A DNA stretch of 64,000 bases, taken from NCBI GenBank assembly GCA_015501595.1, contig JADNRX010000238.1, positions 22,177 through 86,176 on the forward strand. Reading direction: 5' to 3'. Below are positions 9,457 through 19,333 of this stretch, one piece after another. Source of the DNA: Hymenopellis radicata. Taxonomy: Eukaryota; Basidiomycota; Agaricomycetes; Agaricales; Physalacriaceae. The notes below the pieces were generated by a model. The model had not been told where the DNA came from. It saw only the letters and a list, made by a program, of their open reading frames with translations, and did no database searches. Position 1 is the stretch's first letter; every line of letters begins with the position of its first letter. A program made the translations under genes and the position numbers.

Positions 9457-12127
9457 ATGTCCTCCGATGAGAGTGAAGGAACAACACGAGCGCCGAAGCG
9501 CCTAAGACGACTAGCAGGGTCTTGCGACTTTTGTCGCAAACGGAAAAGTATGTTTCACATCAGCATCAGTGCATCTTATACTCATTTGGGCCTAGTAAAA
9601 TGTTAGTATACCCTTAACTGTATACACCGCACCAACACGACGTTATACAGGTGATAGCTCATCGACGCCGAATGCCAGATGCACCAATTGCGTATCAAAT
9701 GATACACCATGCACACATGAGATTCCTACCAAGAAACGCGGTGTCAAGAACTAGTGAGTCCTTGGAAAGCGCGTTGTATCTCGTTATCAAGCTGCCGGCA
9801 GCACTAGACAAGTATCTGTCCTCCAGGCGCGTGTAAAGGAGCTCGAGGATGCCCTCAGACAGGCTCGGTGCGTCCCTTGGTCTACTCGTCCACTTCTTTC
9901 TCGCGACTGACAAGCCCCACAGCGAAACTCGACCTCTTTCCAAGATGGAGCAAGTCATATCCATCCAAATGCCAGCGGAAACAGTCAAGGTTGTCGACGA
10001 GGAAGACGAATCCGACTTGGAATACCTCGATGTCCTCCAAGAGCTCAAAAAGTTCTCTATCAACGGGCAGAGTGGTCTATATTTCGGCCCATCAAGCAAC
10101 ATATACTTTATACGCAAGATGATGGCTACCACTGATTCGAACACGAGGTATCCAGCTCACAGGAAATGGACGATACACCCAGTACGCCTCTCTTTCACTT
10201 TCATACCAATCTTTACGACTTCATCCAGTGGGAAGCAGACGATATGAAGCGCCCGCATTTCATGTTCCCGGAACCCGACCTGCTTGAAGACTTGTTAAAC
10301 CTATACTTCACTCACCATCCCGCGTGTCTCCCCGTCTTCCACGAGCCATCCTTCCGAAAAGACGTCGCAAGCGGACTACACCACATCGACACCAGTTTTG
10401 GCGCCTGCCTTTTGCAAGTATGCGCCATCGCCTCGCGCCTGTCAATCGACCCCCGCGTCTATCTTGACTGCAAAACGGAGGCGTCCGCGGGGTGGAAGTA
10501 CTTTTCGCAGACCACGAGCATATCGCGATCGATCTTCAGAGCTCCGACACTTTTTGACGTGCAGTTTTGTTGTGTAAGTGGGTTGGCTACGTATCACGCA
10601 TTCCTCGTTGATTCACGTATATGCAGCTAAGCGCTGAATACATTTTGGGAACGTCGGCGCCGCAAGCGGGTTGGGCTGTCATTGGCCTCGGCATGCGCTT
10701 AGCTGTTGAGCTTGGATATCATCGGCATCGTCCACAGAGACCGACAGTGCAAAGCGAGAGTGAGAAACGCGTGTTTTGGATACTTCATTTCCTCGATCGA
10801 CACGTCTCTCTGTATCATGGGCGTCCGTTCTGCATTCGCGACGAGGAGTAAGTTCCATCAATTCTTCATTGGTTCTTTTGAGACTTATTCAATTCCACAA
10901 GCTTCGATGTTGAATTGCCCATAGACTGCGACGATGAATTCTGGGACACGGGAAATCCGGATATGGACTTCAAGCAGCCACCAGGTCGACTGTCACGTCT
11001 CGGCGCGTTCCTTCACCATCTTCGGCTTTCGACTATCATCTCTTTTGCGCTGCGAACCCTCTATGGGATTCGCAAGTCAAAAAAGGCGGCTGGACTCACC
11101 ACGAACGCGATGGATGATAGTATTTCTATTATCGACTCCATGCTCAATAGCTGGTTCAATGCCATACCGGCCCATCTGCGGTGGGAACCGAGTCTCGATC
11201 CGAATCCGTACTTTGGTGAATCCGCGATGCTGTACATGTCGTATTATATGCTGCAGATGCTGATCCACCGGCCGTTTATACATAAGACGACGCCGCAGTC
11301 GTTGCCGTCGTTGGCGATCTGTACAAACGCCGCGAGGTCCTTGAGTCGGTTGTTGGAGTGTTGGATGCAGCGGAAGTTGATGTCGAGTTTTGTTATTAAT
11401 GTGCGTATGCTCTTTTGAGGGATCGGAAGTTGCTGACTGAAGCTGGGGGTGTAGATGGCTGCGTTTGTGGCGGGGATTATACTGATTATGAATATGAGGA
11501 AGAGGAGGGTGACGAACCCTGCGTATCGGGGGCAGGATCTTGAGGATTTGTATAGGTGTCTGAGGGTGCTGCAGAGTGTTGAGTCGAGGTTTGTTCCATC
11601 CAATCTAGAGGACAATAGATGGCTGAACTTATTCTATAGATATAGCGTCTGCGGACGACTAATGTTCGTTCTATTTCCATCTGCACATCGGCATCAGCTA
11701 ACTCTCCTTGTAGACACACTCTTCAAGTCCTCGCCGATCTGCCATGTAGCGACTCCTCGTCCTCCTCGTCCCCAGATAGCAACGGCTCCGGGTCTGGGTC
11801 GTTGAATAACGACCTGAGCTCTATCCCTGTCATGTCTGGGTACGTCCTGTCTGGGCGTGAGGCGCCGCCGGATTTTGCGGAGCTGGACCCGACGTTGTTT
11901 GGGCTAGCGCCGCCGGAGGAGCGCTGGAGCGAGGTGGATTTGTCGGTGTTCGATGGGGAGGCGATGAATGTGTGGGCTGTGCCGCCGGGGGGTGCCGGTG
12001 AGGGTGGAGATAATAGGTGAGTTTTTCGTTTGGCGAGTGAAGTTCGTGTCGAAATTGATGATGGTTTGATAGTTGGATTGATTGGAATGGGTATGTGAAT
12101 GCGAATACGATGGATATTTTCCAATAG
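9457..12127 (+). CDS. Zn(2)-Cys(6) fungal-specific transcription factor
   Basis: Nuclear DNA-binding regulator of the Gal4 type. The spliced zinc cluster is C-X2-C-X6-C-X9-C-X2-C-X6-C and is followed by a basic linker and a coiled-coil start (QARVKELEDALRQA). The middle region holds the fungal-specific regulatory domain: DLLEDLLNLYFTHHPACLPV, then GWAVIGLGMRLAVELGYHRH and KRVFWILHFLDRHVSLYHGR. The end is acidic and finishes WIDWNGYVNANTMDIFQ. I count twelve exons. Exon 2 (9596-9601) is only 6 nt and codes Ile-Lys just before the third zinc cysteine. The intron at 10148-10182 is only 35 nt. An in-frame ATG 38 codons upstream (9343) exists, but 9457 gives the usual short leader. Its targets are unknown; the neighbouring unknown genes are candidates only by position. 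Confidence 0.88.
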
Positions 12128-12329
12128 TTCATGGCAAGTTGGACGCACGACGATAGTCATACGATGAGGTATTGTACAATAATATGAAGCGCTCCTGATA
12201 TTTTCAGTTGGCGTGCAACTCGACAGCTAAACATGGCAAAATTGGGAACAATAATTGAATGCGGCTAGGTCATACCGCCGCCGCCGCTTCTGCGAATGAC
12301 CGGGGCGCATGTAACTTGAAGCTCGTCCT

Positions 12330-13235
12330 ATGTCGGGTTAGGTTGGGGCGGACCACAGAGTATGTCGGCGGCCAGTCCGCGACTCTCAAAGGCGTGTCTG
12401 CACTGTGGGAATATTTACACGAGCCCTGTTACAAAAGCCCACCAGGGTAGCAAGGATATTAATCAGAACCACCCACCTACTCGACCTACAAGTATCAGAA
12501 ACCTACCAACATACTCCTTCTGCAACGGTTGGTCGAGAATCGTGTTTTCCAAGTACCGATTTCACCTCTCGATAGATGCCAGCCTGCCACCTCGGCGGTT
12601 ATTACCTAGACTTTGACACGACGCGTGCGCTCATGGAGTTTTACAACATCCCGGACAAGGGCGTTGAAAACGATCGTCTCGACTATCCGCTCAATGACTG
12701 GCTCGCGAAGAACGAGAAATATGAAGTCCTCGCCGGTACCATTATGCACCCGTCCAAGGGCTCAGACGTAGAGGACGGCATGCTGCTCATCACACAACAG
12801 GCGTGGTATAAGAGTATCAGCAGGCCGAGGGCCATGTCTCTCGCTCCCCTGCCGGAAAGAAACGTCGACGTTAGGGTTAAGCGGTGGCTCGTCGGCGGAG
12901 GTGCCACGGAGGACAATATAGAGTGGCTTAGCGTATGGGACACGTTTGGCTTGACGGTATATGGCACTCGACCCTTCAAGAATAACGTGCACGGACGGCG
13001 TCCCATTAATCTGGATATGAAGACTATCCCGCTCGCTACGTATCAGGCTTGGGTAGCTGAGGGGAGGCCGGATCCGAGGACGTTCTTTGGGGATGAGGTT
13101 TATGAGATGATGACGGCAAAGTCGCGCCGCCCCTGAGGATTTTGGTTTCTTTAGTTGTTTTGCTACAGCTGTGCACAATGCTCTGGAGTACTTTAATCTC
13201 TGAATAGACAGTTTAATCTCCATGTCAAGTCCGGT
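12330..13235. repeat. Segmental duplication, copy A (partner about 15040-15925)
   Basis: The unknown gene at 12576 and its flanks recur in the same orientation about 2.7 kb downstream. Upstream matches include GGAATATTT...CAAAAGCCCACCAGGGTAGC and the run CATACTCCTTCTGCAACGG. The downstream match is GAATAGACAG followed by CCATG. The coding part is the best conserved. Confidence 0.8.
12576..13136 (+). CDS. Unknown protein, tandem family copy A (186 aa)
   Basis: Not recognised. Intronless 186-aa frame, hydrophilic, no signal peptide or membrane segment. Visible conserved blocks shared with copy B are FYNIPDKGVENDRLDYPLND, GTIMHPSKGS, RPRAMSLAPLPER, WDTFGLTVYG and a basic end KSRRP. The evenly spread conservation and mostly synonymous changes suggest a protein under selection. 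Translation is taken from ATG 12576 because similarity to copy B begins exactly there. The bases just before (GATAG) look like a splice acceptor, so a short 5' leader intron is possible. Confidence 0.7.
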   Translation: MPACHLGGYYLDFDTTRALMEFYNIPDKGVENDRLDYPLNDWLAKNEKYEVLAGTIMHPSKGSDVEDGMLLITQQAWYKSISRPRAMSLAPLPERNVDVRVKRWLVGGGATEDNIEWLSVWDTFGLTVYGTRPFKNNVHGRRPINLDMKTIPLATYQAWVAEGRPDPRTFFGDEVYEMMTAKSRRP

Positions 13236-13609
13236 CACACTCGCGAGGAATGTCTGGGTTTTGCGCCACAGGACTTAAAAATGCGAAAAATAATGATTTC
13301 CCCAGTGGGGTTCGGGCCACAAAGCGTGACGAAGGGGGCTTCTCAAATAGTATACTCCGCCTATGAATATATGACACAGAGCTGAGAGAACTGACACTGT
13401 CCAAGCTCGATAGTCAAGCACATGTCCGAGAGGCCAAATTCCAATGACAGCCCAGCCTGCTTGCGACTCCGACGTTCCAGAATGTATTCAGCACTCAGCT
13501 GTATATCGTGAATCAATGGCGAATGCCATTGTCATTGTCATTGCGAATGTGCCCTTTCAGTACATTCAAAAGTAAGTTCCAACTTCCATCTACTTATTTT
13601 CCATCATAC

Positions 13610-13725
13610 CCATGAACTCCTGCGATGATGATGAGTTCTGGGATCAGACATGCAATCCGCGGCCGGATATGGACTTCAAGCACCCACTGGAACGGCGGTC
13701 ACACTTGTCAGGCTCGAAGCCATCA
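13610..13725 (+). pseudogene. Remnant of a Zn2Cys6 transcription factor exon
   Basis: The frame reads NSCDDDEFWDQTCNPRPDMD and then FKHPLERRSHL. This matches exon 8 of the intact regulator 2.7 kb upstream, which reads IDCDDEFWDTGNPDMDFKQP then PGRLSRL. The preceding bases (AAGTAAGTTCCAACTTCCATC) also resemble the intron before that exon. No flanking exons are visible, so this is a decayed fragment, left from a duplication or from a lost paralogue. Confidence 0.65.
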
Positions 13726-13867
13726 GGTAGCCTCAGCCTCAGACTCCTCACGAGGGAGGCAATTTGTGACAGGTAGCACGAGGCTGTAGCATACTTTGGG
13801 TTTGTGAACTTCATCTAGTTATTACACTTGAATTAATTGTACTATAGTGGTACCGACAGCCTGAGGC

Positions 13868-14776
13868 TCATGCATTCTCCCTAGCAATCTTTCTCAAAAG
13901 TTTATCAATTCGGGGATCTACTTTTTTAATTCGGGGATCTAATACTTCCGCCTCGGTCGTCCTAGTGGTACCATTGTTGCTGAGCGTCCGGATCGTTACT
14001 TTGTTGTGCTCGACAAGGGCAACGGAGATGAAAGGCATTGCACCATCTTCCTTCAGACGGAAATGTTGATACACTCTAGCCCATGTCTCGTAGCGGTCTC
14101 TCTGGGCAATCGCGTCCGTGTGCGTGTCGTCGTTCCTTTTCAGCTCCCAAATCAAGAGAGCACGGTCGTTGTTCAATGCTCCGCTTGCCTTCACAACAAG
14201 AAAGTCGGGGCAACCATGAGAATTGCCACTGGAGACGGCCTGATTGTACGAGTCGCGCGAAACATGGGTGTTAGGGGCCGCGACTGCACTTTGTGAGTCT
14301 TTACCGGACTCGCTAGGTCGATAAGATTCACTAGAATCAGTTTTGATGTCGATCGGCATGGAGGCGTCGTTGGACGAGTCGTTCGAATGACCGGACTGCA
14401 TTGAATAGTTGGAGTCGATCGAACGCCTCGATTGCACTGGAGGGTTGGAGTCTATCGAGACGCGGGCAGGCGGCGATGATTGGTTGGCCTCGTGCGAATA
14501 AAAAGACTCGTTGGACGTTGGGGAAGCCATAGACAGCTCCTTATAGTCATCGTCGTCTTCGACGTTGCCAAATGGATCCTTGAGAGATGGTCGAATGCGA
14601 GGAATAGGCTTGACCATGAAAGAGTGCTTCAAAGGAAAGAAGCAATGCAGCATGGCGTTATGGGGCCCACCGAACGATGCCTCAAAACGAGGCTGATTTA
14701 GAGCGATGTTCAAAAACCTCTCTGTCAACCAGTCGGGCATATCTTCCGAGATCTCAGTAAGGTCGGCGGTCGACAT
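13868..14776 (-). CDS. PD-(D/E)XK nuclease-like protein (unknown function)
   Basis: Single-exon 302-aa frame from ATG 14774-14776. The first 110 residues include a helix-rich lead (MPDWLTERFLNIALNQPRFE) and the middle is a serine-rich low-complexity linker. After it comes CPDFLVVKASGALNND followed by RALLIWELKRND. The PD...(14-20 residues)...WELK spacing fits the catalytic core of the PD-(D/E)XK nuclease fold, and the following Q-R-D-R-Y-E-T-W helix is also usual. Many basidiomycete proteins of this kind exist without a known role, and some derive from mobile elements. It sits between the two tandem copies of the 186-aa gene and is read in the opposite direction. The fold assignment is an inference from motif spacing. 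Confidence 0.6.
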   Translation of the reverse strand: MSTADLTEISEDMPDWLTERFLNIALNQPRFEASFGGPHNAMLHCFFPLKHSFMVKPIPRIRPSLKDPFGNVEDDDDYKELSMASPTSNESFYSHEANQSSPPARVSIDSNPPVQSRRSIDSNYSMQSGHSNDSSNDASMPIDIKTDSSESYRPSESGKDSQSAVAAPNTHVSRDSYNQAVSSGNSHGCPDFLVVKASGALNNDRALLIWELKRNDDTHTDAIAQRDRYETWARVYQHFRLKEDGAMPFISVALVEHNKVTIRTLSNNGTTRTTEAEVLDPRIKKVDPRIDKLLRKIARENA

Positions 14777-15039
14777 GGTGAAGGGACGGTCTGAGAAGAG
14801 GAAAGCGGAAGAGTGTTCAGAAAGGTACAGGTGTGAATATGTGAGTCTGAGAGGAGGTGATGATGTTCAAGGACTGGGCTCTGGGTATTTATATTCGTCC
14901 CATCTCCTTGTTCCACAGCCTCAAGGAGAGAATTTTATCACAAGGATTTCAGTGCCGAGAAAATACAAAGGAAGCGCAGTCTTCTTCGACGTCGTCCTCA
15001 TGGTCAACAGCAGGTCAACAGCTTCTTTGCGCATGTCGT

Positions 15040-15925
15040 GCTGTGGGACCAGGGTTGAAGGCGCTTACAAGGCGTGGGAATATTTTCATGGGCCCTTTAA
15101 AAAGCCCACCAGGGTAGCGAGGATAATCAGAACCACCCACCTACTCGGCCAATACTCGGCCTACAAGCATCAGAAACCTACTCCCAGTCTCAATCTTGCC
15201 AACATACTCCTTCTGCAACGGTCGGTCAAGAATCATGTTTGCTAAGTACTTGATTTCACCTCTCCATAGATGCCGGTTGCCCACCTTGGCGGTTATTACA
15301 TGGACTTCACTACGACGCGTGCGCTCATGGAGTTTTACGACATCCCGGACAAAGGCGTTGAAAATGATCGTCTCGACTATCCTCTCAATGACTGGCTCGC
15401 GAAAAACAACAAAGTTGAAGTGCTCGCCGGTACCATTATGCACCCATCCAAGGGCTCAGAGGTAGAGGACGGCGTGCTGCTCATCACACAACAGGTGTGG
15501 TATAAGAGTATCTCCAGGCCGAGGGCCATGTCTCTCGCTCCCCTGCCGGAAAGAGACGTCGACGTTAGGGTTAAGCAGTGGCTCATCAGTGGAGGCGCCA
15601 CGGAGGACAAGCTAGAGTGGCTTAGCATCTGGGACACGTTTGGCTTGACGGTATATGGCATTCGACCCTTTCGCAATAACGAAAAGGGACGGCGTCCTAT
15701 TAATGTGGATATGACGATTATCCCGAAGGATACGTATCTGGCTTGGGTAGCTGAGGGGATGCCGGATGAGAGGACGTACTTTGGGGATGAGGTTTATGAC
15801 ATGATGACGGCAAAGTCGCGCCGCCCCTGAGGATTTTTTTCTTTACTTTTCTTGCTCCTGCTGTGCTCTCGAGTACTTTAATCCCCGAATAGACAGGTTG
15901 ATGACCATGTTGTGTCCGGATGTTT
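15040..15925. repeat. Segmental duplication, copy B (partner about 12330-13235)
   Basis: Direct-orientation partner of copy A. The match starts near GGAATATTTTCATGGGCCC and ends after the GAATAGACAG block. Copy B carries a short extra tandem piece near 15144-15165 (ACTCGGCC...ACTCGGCC) absent from copy A. Confidence 0.8.
15270..15830 (+). CDS. Unknown protein, tandem family copy B (186 aa)
   Basis: Same length and frame as copy A and roughly 87 percent identical by eye. Typical differences are conservative, for example FYDIPDKG for FYNIPDKG and PERDVDVRVKQW for PERNVDVRVKRW. No stop or indel separates the copies, so both seem functional. The function is unknown. The upstream region is partly shared, so both may respond to the same signals. 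Confidence 0.7.
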   Translation: MPVAHLGGYYMDFTTTRALMEFYDIPDKGVENDRLDYPLNDWLAKNNKVEVLAGTIMHPSKGSEVEDGVLLITQQVWYKSISRPRAMSLAPLPERDVDVRVKQWLISGGATEDKLEWLSIWDTFGLTVYGIRPFRNNEKGRRPINVDMTIIPKDTYLAWVAEGMPDERTYFGDEVYDMMTAKSRRP

Positions 15926-16153
15926 CTCGCGGTAGAGTAACTGAAGTTGGTCTGCAGCGTGACATTCATTCCCTTCACGTTGACGCGAGGTAACTCTGAT
16001 ACCAAACCATAGACTGTGCTTCAGCAAGAACTGCTACAAAGGCTGGAGTACCGAGGAGACCTTTCAGCGCAGATGAATTGGTCTTCGGTAAGGACCCGCT
16101 ATCAGTCACTGGTCAGATGAATCATCAAGGACTAATGCTAGTACCTACCTACC

Positions 16154-17446
16154 TTAATCCAACACCTCCATTATCAACTTCCTGCTTCCCTTCAGCTTCG
16201 CCAAACACTCCGTAAGATTCGTCTCAATCGAAAGCATCGTTGGATCCGTCGTCGAGAAATCCTCAGACTTCACAGCCGTCATATACACCAGCACATGCCT
16301 CAGCCCGCTGAACCTCGTATCCGAAAGGATAGAATCGAGACTCCTCCACGCCGCATTACTCTCCGGCGAGCATATGGTCAACAAATGCGTTTGGGAGAGA
16401 TCCACACAGAGTCGGATCATGAGCACTTCCAGTGCCTCTGGCGATGCGGTGTGATCCAGAACGTCTGCCCACCACAAAAGGAAGGCGAGCGGCTCGAAAT
16501 AGCCCGGGACATCGCATATGTCGAAGCCGACAACGCGCGGATGGCGGATGTCGAGGCGAAACGAGGGCGGTGCCTGGGTTCGGATATCGAGACTCTGCAG
16601 GAGCTTTACGTCGAAGCTGATGAGAGACTCGGAGGAGATATCAGCAATGTCCTGCACCAGCTCAGCACGACCGAGAACGTCGGAATCGAGGCTTCCTACT
16701 TTGGAATCGTATAATGATATATCAAGCTTTCGGAGGGCTTTTAGATGAAAGGGAGGGTTAGAGCTCTTGAGCGTCATGGATAGAAGGTTAGTGGTCGTGT
16801 GATTGCATACGACGGCCAAGATCGTGATGGACGGCGGCGCTGTGCCGACCGCTTCCTGATCCTGCGTTTCAGGCTCTGGTTCGACTCGAACCAGGTTGTC
16901 GAGAAGAAGTCCTGGACCTAATATCAATTGCTGGAGGGTGGAGCAGCGACGAATGAGAGAGAGAAGCTTCTGTGGACGAGGAATTTTCAGTCCAGCAAGC
17001 CGCAGCGATTTCAGTGGGAAAGTGGAGAGCGTGGAGTAGATTTCATCGGGAAATGTCTCGCACTGGAATTTCTGGAGGCCAAACGCGTGGAGATTGCGCA
17101 TGGGCTGAATGACGGTAATGAGAAGGTCGTTCTCATTGGGATCCCACGAGGTCTCCAGAGTTTCTGATGTAAGCAGGAGCTCGCGGACGTATACAGGCAG
17201 ATCGTGCGCCGATGAGCATAGAGCATGGAAGGACTGTAGCCTCTGGAGATTGGTAAAGCAGAGAAAGCGGAAGACGTGTCTTCTGGTCCGCTTCGAGAAG
17301 GAGTGCGACACGAGAGCGCAACTGGCCACAGACGCGGATGCTGCTGTCTTTTCTTCGAGACAGAGCGCGTCGACGATCATGTCGAGCAGTTCCACCGGCA
17401 TCACCGGCCCTACATTCTCAAACATGACAAGTCTATATAAATTCAT
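16154..17446 (-). CDS. F-box protein with leucine-rich C-terminal part
   Basis: Likely substrate adaptor of an SCF ubiquitin ligase. One open frame of 430 aa. The F-box is near residues 15-55 (PVELLDMIVDALC, then VASCALVSHSFSKRTRRHVF). The rest has loosely repeated leucine-rich strands (LRLAGLKI, LRKLDISLYDS, LEVLMIRLCVD) as in basidiomycete F-box/LRR proteins. A second in-frame ATG at 17423-17425 may be the true start, since the first seven codons are very A+T-rich. The target is unknown. Confidence 0.75.
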   Translation of the reverse strand: MNLYRLVMFENVGPVMPVELLDMIVDALCLEEKTAASASVASCALVSHSFSKRTRRHVFRFLCFTNLQRLQSFHALCSSAHDLPVYVRELLLTSETLETSWDPNENDLLITVIQPMRNLHAFGLQKFQCETFPDEIYSTLSTFPLKSLRLAGLKIPRPQKLLSLIRRCSTLQQLILGPGLLLDNLVRVEPEPETQDQEAVGTAPPSITILAVVCNHTTTNLLSMTLKSSNPPFHLKALRKLDISLYDSKVGSLDSDVLGRAELVQDIADISSESLISFDVKLLQSLDIRTQAPPSFRLDIRHPRVVGFDICDVPGYFEPLAFLLWWADVLDHTASPEALEVLMIRLCVDLSQTHLLTICSPESNAAWRSLDSILSDTRFSGLRHVLVYMTAVKSEDFSTTDPTMLSIETNLTECLAKLKGSRKLIMEVLD

Positions 17447-17689
17447 GAGGTGCTACCACAGTACAGAATGTAAAGAACTGACCGCACAAATCAAGGAGGA
17501 GGACAAAAGGCAAGGAAGGTGTAAGTAGGCACGTGACCTTCCTGGCCTCTAACCGCCGCCGCCCGCGGCCCGCCAATGCCATGCCTAGTCGCGCGTTGTG
17601 CACGTTCAACTTTGGAAATGGAATGGCCCTGAATTCCCATTGTATTTTATCTCGGCTCCCATAAGTGTACCTTCAATTGTTGACCTGGA

Positions 17690-17899
17690 CTGCGCTGACC
17701 ACGTCGAACTCTTAGCGACTATAAAGAGCATTCCCTTGAGATCGCCCCCGTGAAGGATATTCTGGACGAGGCCACCAATGATGTACGACTTGTGTCGGAC
17801 TACCTCAATTCAATATACGGTCATGTCATTCTCAGATTGTACGACATCTTGTACGGCCGCAGCACAAAGGAAGGACAAACAGCATTCCTGGTGCTATAA
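17690..17899 (+). other. Possible orphan exon or gene fragment
   Basis: An open plus-strand stretch reads EIAPVKDILDEATNDVRLVS and then DYLNSIYGHVILRLYDILYG before a stop at 17897-17899. A likely splice acceptor (CTCTTAG) lies just upstream. The composition is protein-like, but I see no convincing first exon and do not recognise it. It may be a decayed gene. Confidence 0.3.
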
Positions 17900-18230
17900 C
17901 GGTTCAGAGGACGCTTTGAAAAGATGCCAATAGAGGAGCGGGCCTCGGGGCGATCTCGAATGCTCAAGAGTAGAAATATTGATGAAGGAGTCAGGACGCG
18001 CAAAAGTGTAAGTAAAGACGCTAGCGACTTATCCAAATGAAAGCTCTGATTCCTCACTTGGCCGAGTAAAAGATAAATATGAGCATCGCTGATCTATGGA
18101 CATATGCTAGCGAATCAGCGCCGGGGGTTCAACATTGAGCGCCGCGCAAGAGAACGGATACAACGGAATGGACAAAGCAACAATGAGAGCAAGTAGGGAG
18201 ATAGGTATTCAACAACTAAGGGATAGGCCG

Positions 18231-18715
18231 TCACTGGAACGGCTTCATGCGGTCCTGCATCTCTTTCTTTACCAAAGTATCCAGCTTGTTCATAATAAAA
18301 CACGAGTAGTGGTAGGAAGCGTTGCTGCCGATGCGCATCGGCTTTGACCATTGGATCGTGTTGTCGTCGGTCAATTTTGGCGAGGTGGGAGACTGTTTCT
18401 CAGTAAATGAGATGCCATCGGCAACATCTGCTCCTAGCTCGAAGCATGCCTTAAGGTTTATCGAGCTGTGTCGGTATACGGACCGCTTCCCGCCTCGCGG
18501 ATAAAGTCACGGTAGTTGGTGTAGTCCTCGTTGGCCACCGCTCCATTCATCTGAGCCCTTGCATTCGCCCTAGCATCCCGTTCAGCTGCCCGGCGCTGTG
18601 TGCGCCTTGTACGAGTTTCCTCTGTCTGCTTTGCCATGTCCACCCGTTCAATGTCTTCAGGGGCGGCGAGCGTGTCGTTGTCGTCACTGCTGGCGTTGAC
18701 CAGATTCCACTCTAC
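18231..18715 (-). CDS. Unknown protein, 5' exon uncertain; may be the C-terminal part of the next gene
   Basis: Two coding segments are joined by a 50-nt intron (18434-18483, donor GTCCGT, acceptor GAGCTAG). The first reads EWNLVNASSDDNDTLAAPED and then a basic run TRTRRTQRRAAERDARANAR. The second reads DNTIQWSKPMRIGSNASYHY and ends KKEMQDRMKPFQ. No good ATG opens the first segment. It could be spliced to the upstream unknown gene by a 34-nt intron with the same GTCCGT donor, replacing that gene's last three residues. The alternative is a separate gene with an unseen first exon. Confidence 0.45.
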
Positions 18716-18731
18716 CCGCTCTTGGTGGAAA

Positions 18732-19285
18732 CTAATAGTACGGACCAGTACGATACCACTGCAGCTGGAGCACCTTCTCATCTGAAAGTCTGAGAACATC
18801 CACGGCACCATCAATAATTTGCTGCCGCGACGCGTTAAACGTCTTCAGATGGTCAAAGTCGTTAATGGCGACATTGTACAGTGCGTCTCCGTTAGGCATG
18901 ATATACATCATTGGGCGATGGTAGTGACTGGAGGAACTAATGAGCAGCAGGCAAAATTCTTACAAGGAGACTTACGGAAGCTCTTTGCCATACGCTGCCA
19001 TCCACCGTGGATTTACCCACTTTGTCTGCGAATCAGAAAAGACATCCCAACGTTTGTCCCATTCCTTCTGTTTAGCCAGTTGCCTCCAGAGCTCGAATTC
19101 TTTGAATGTCCAGCCTAATGCATAGAACGGGACAACGTAGCCTTCAAAGATGGTGTTTTCGGGCGGTGGCGTGGCTGAAGCCGGAAGAGTGAGCGGGAAA
19201 ACCTCGTCACTGCAGCAGAGTCAGTATTATTTATGGCAGACATGAACAGGACTTACAACGTCTTCACTTTTGGAGCGGCTGCCAT
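18732..19285 (-). CDS. Unknown protein, dispersed family copy 1
   Basis: Three exons: 19257-19285, 18976-19209 and 18732-18927. The product begins MAAAPKVKTFDEVFPLTLPA and contains EGYVVPFYALGWTFKEFELW, then KQKEWDKRWDVFSDSQTKW. The last exon reads YHRPMMYIMPNGDALYN and NASRQQIIDGAVDVLRLSDE and ends WYRTGPYY. About 155 aa, no signal peptide. Not recognised. Exon-intron borders are shared exactly with copy 2, which supports the model. A GTG microsatellite lies in its leader. Confidence 0.65.
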
Positions 19286-19300
19286 CTATGTCAAAACGCA

Positions 19301-19333
19301 GTGGTGGTGGTGGTGGTGGTGGTGGTGGTGGTG
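19301..19333. repeat. GTG trinucleotide microsatellite (11 units)
   Basis: Eleven uninterrupted GTG units just upstream of copy 1. The same place in copy 2 (about 20897-20911) has only about five units, so the tract has expanded or contracted since duplication. Confidence 0.9.

Noticed and set aside
13300..13320. tRNA-like GGGGTTCGGGCC stretch
   Set aside because: No acceptor or anticodon stem can be formed around it.
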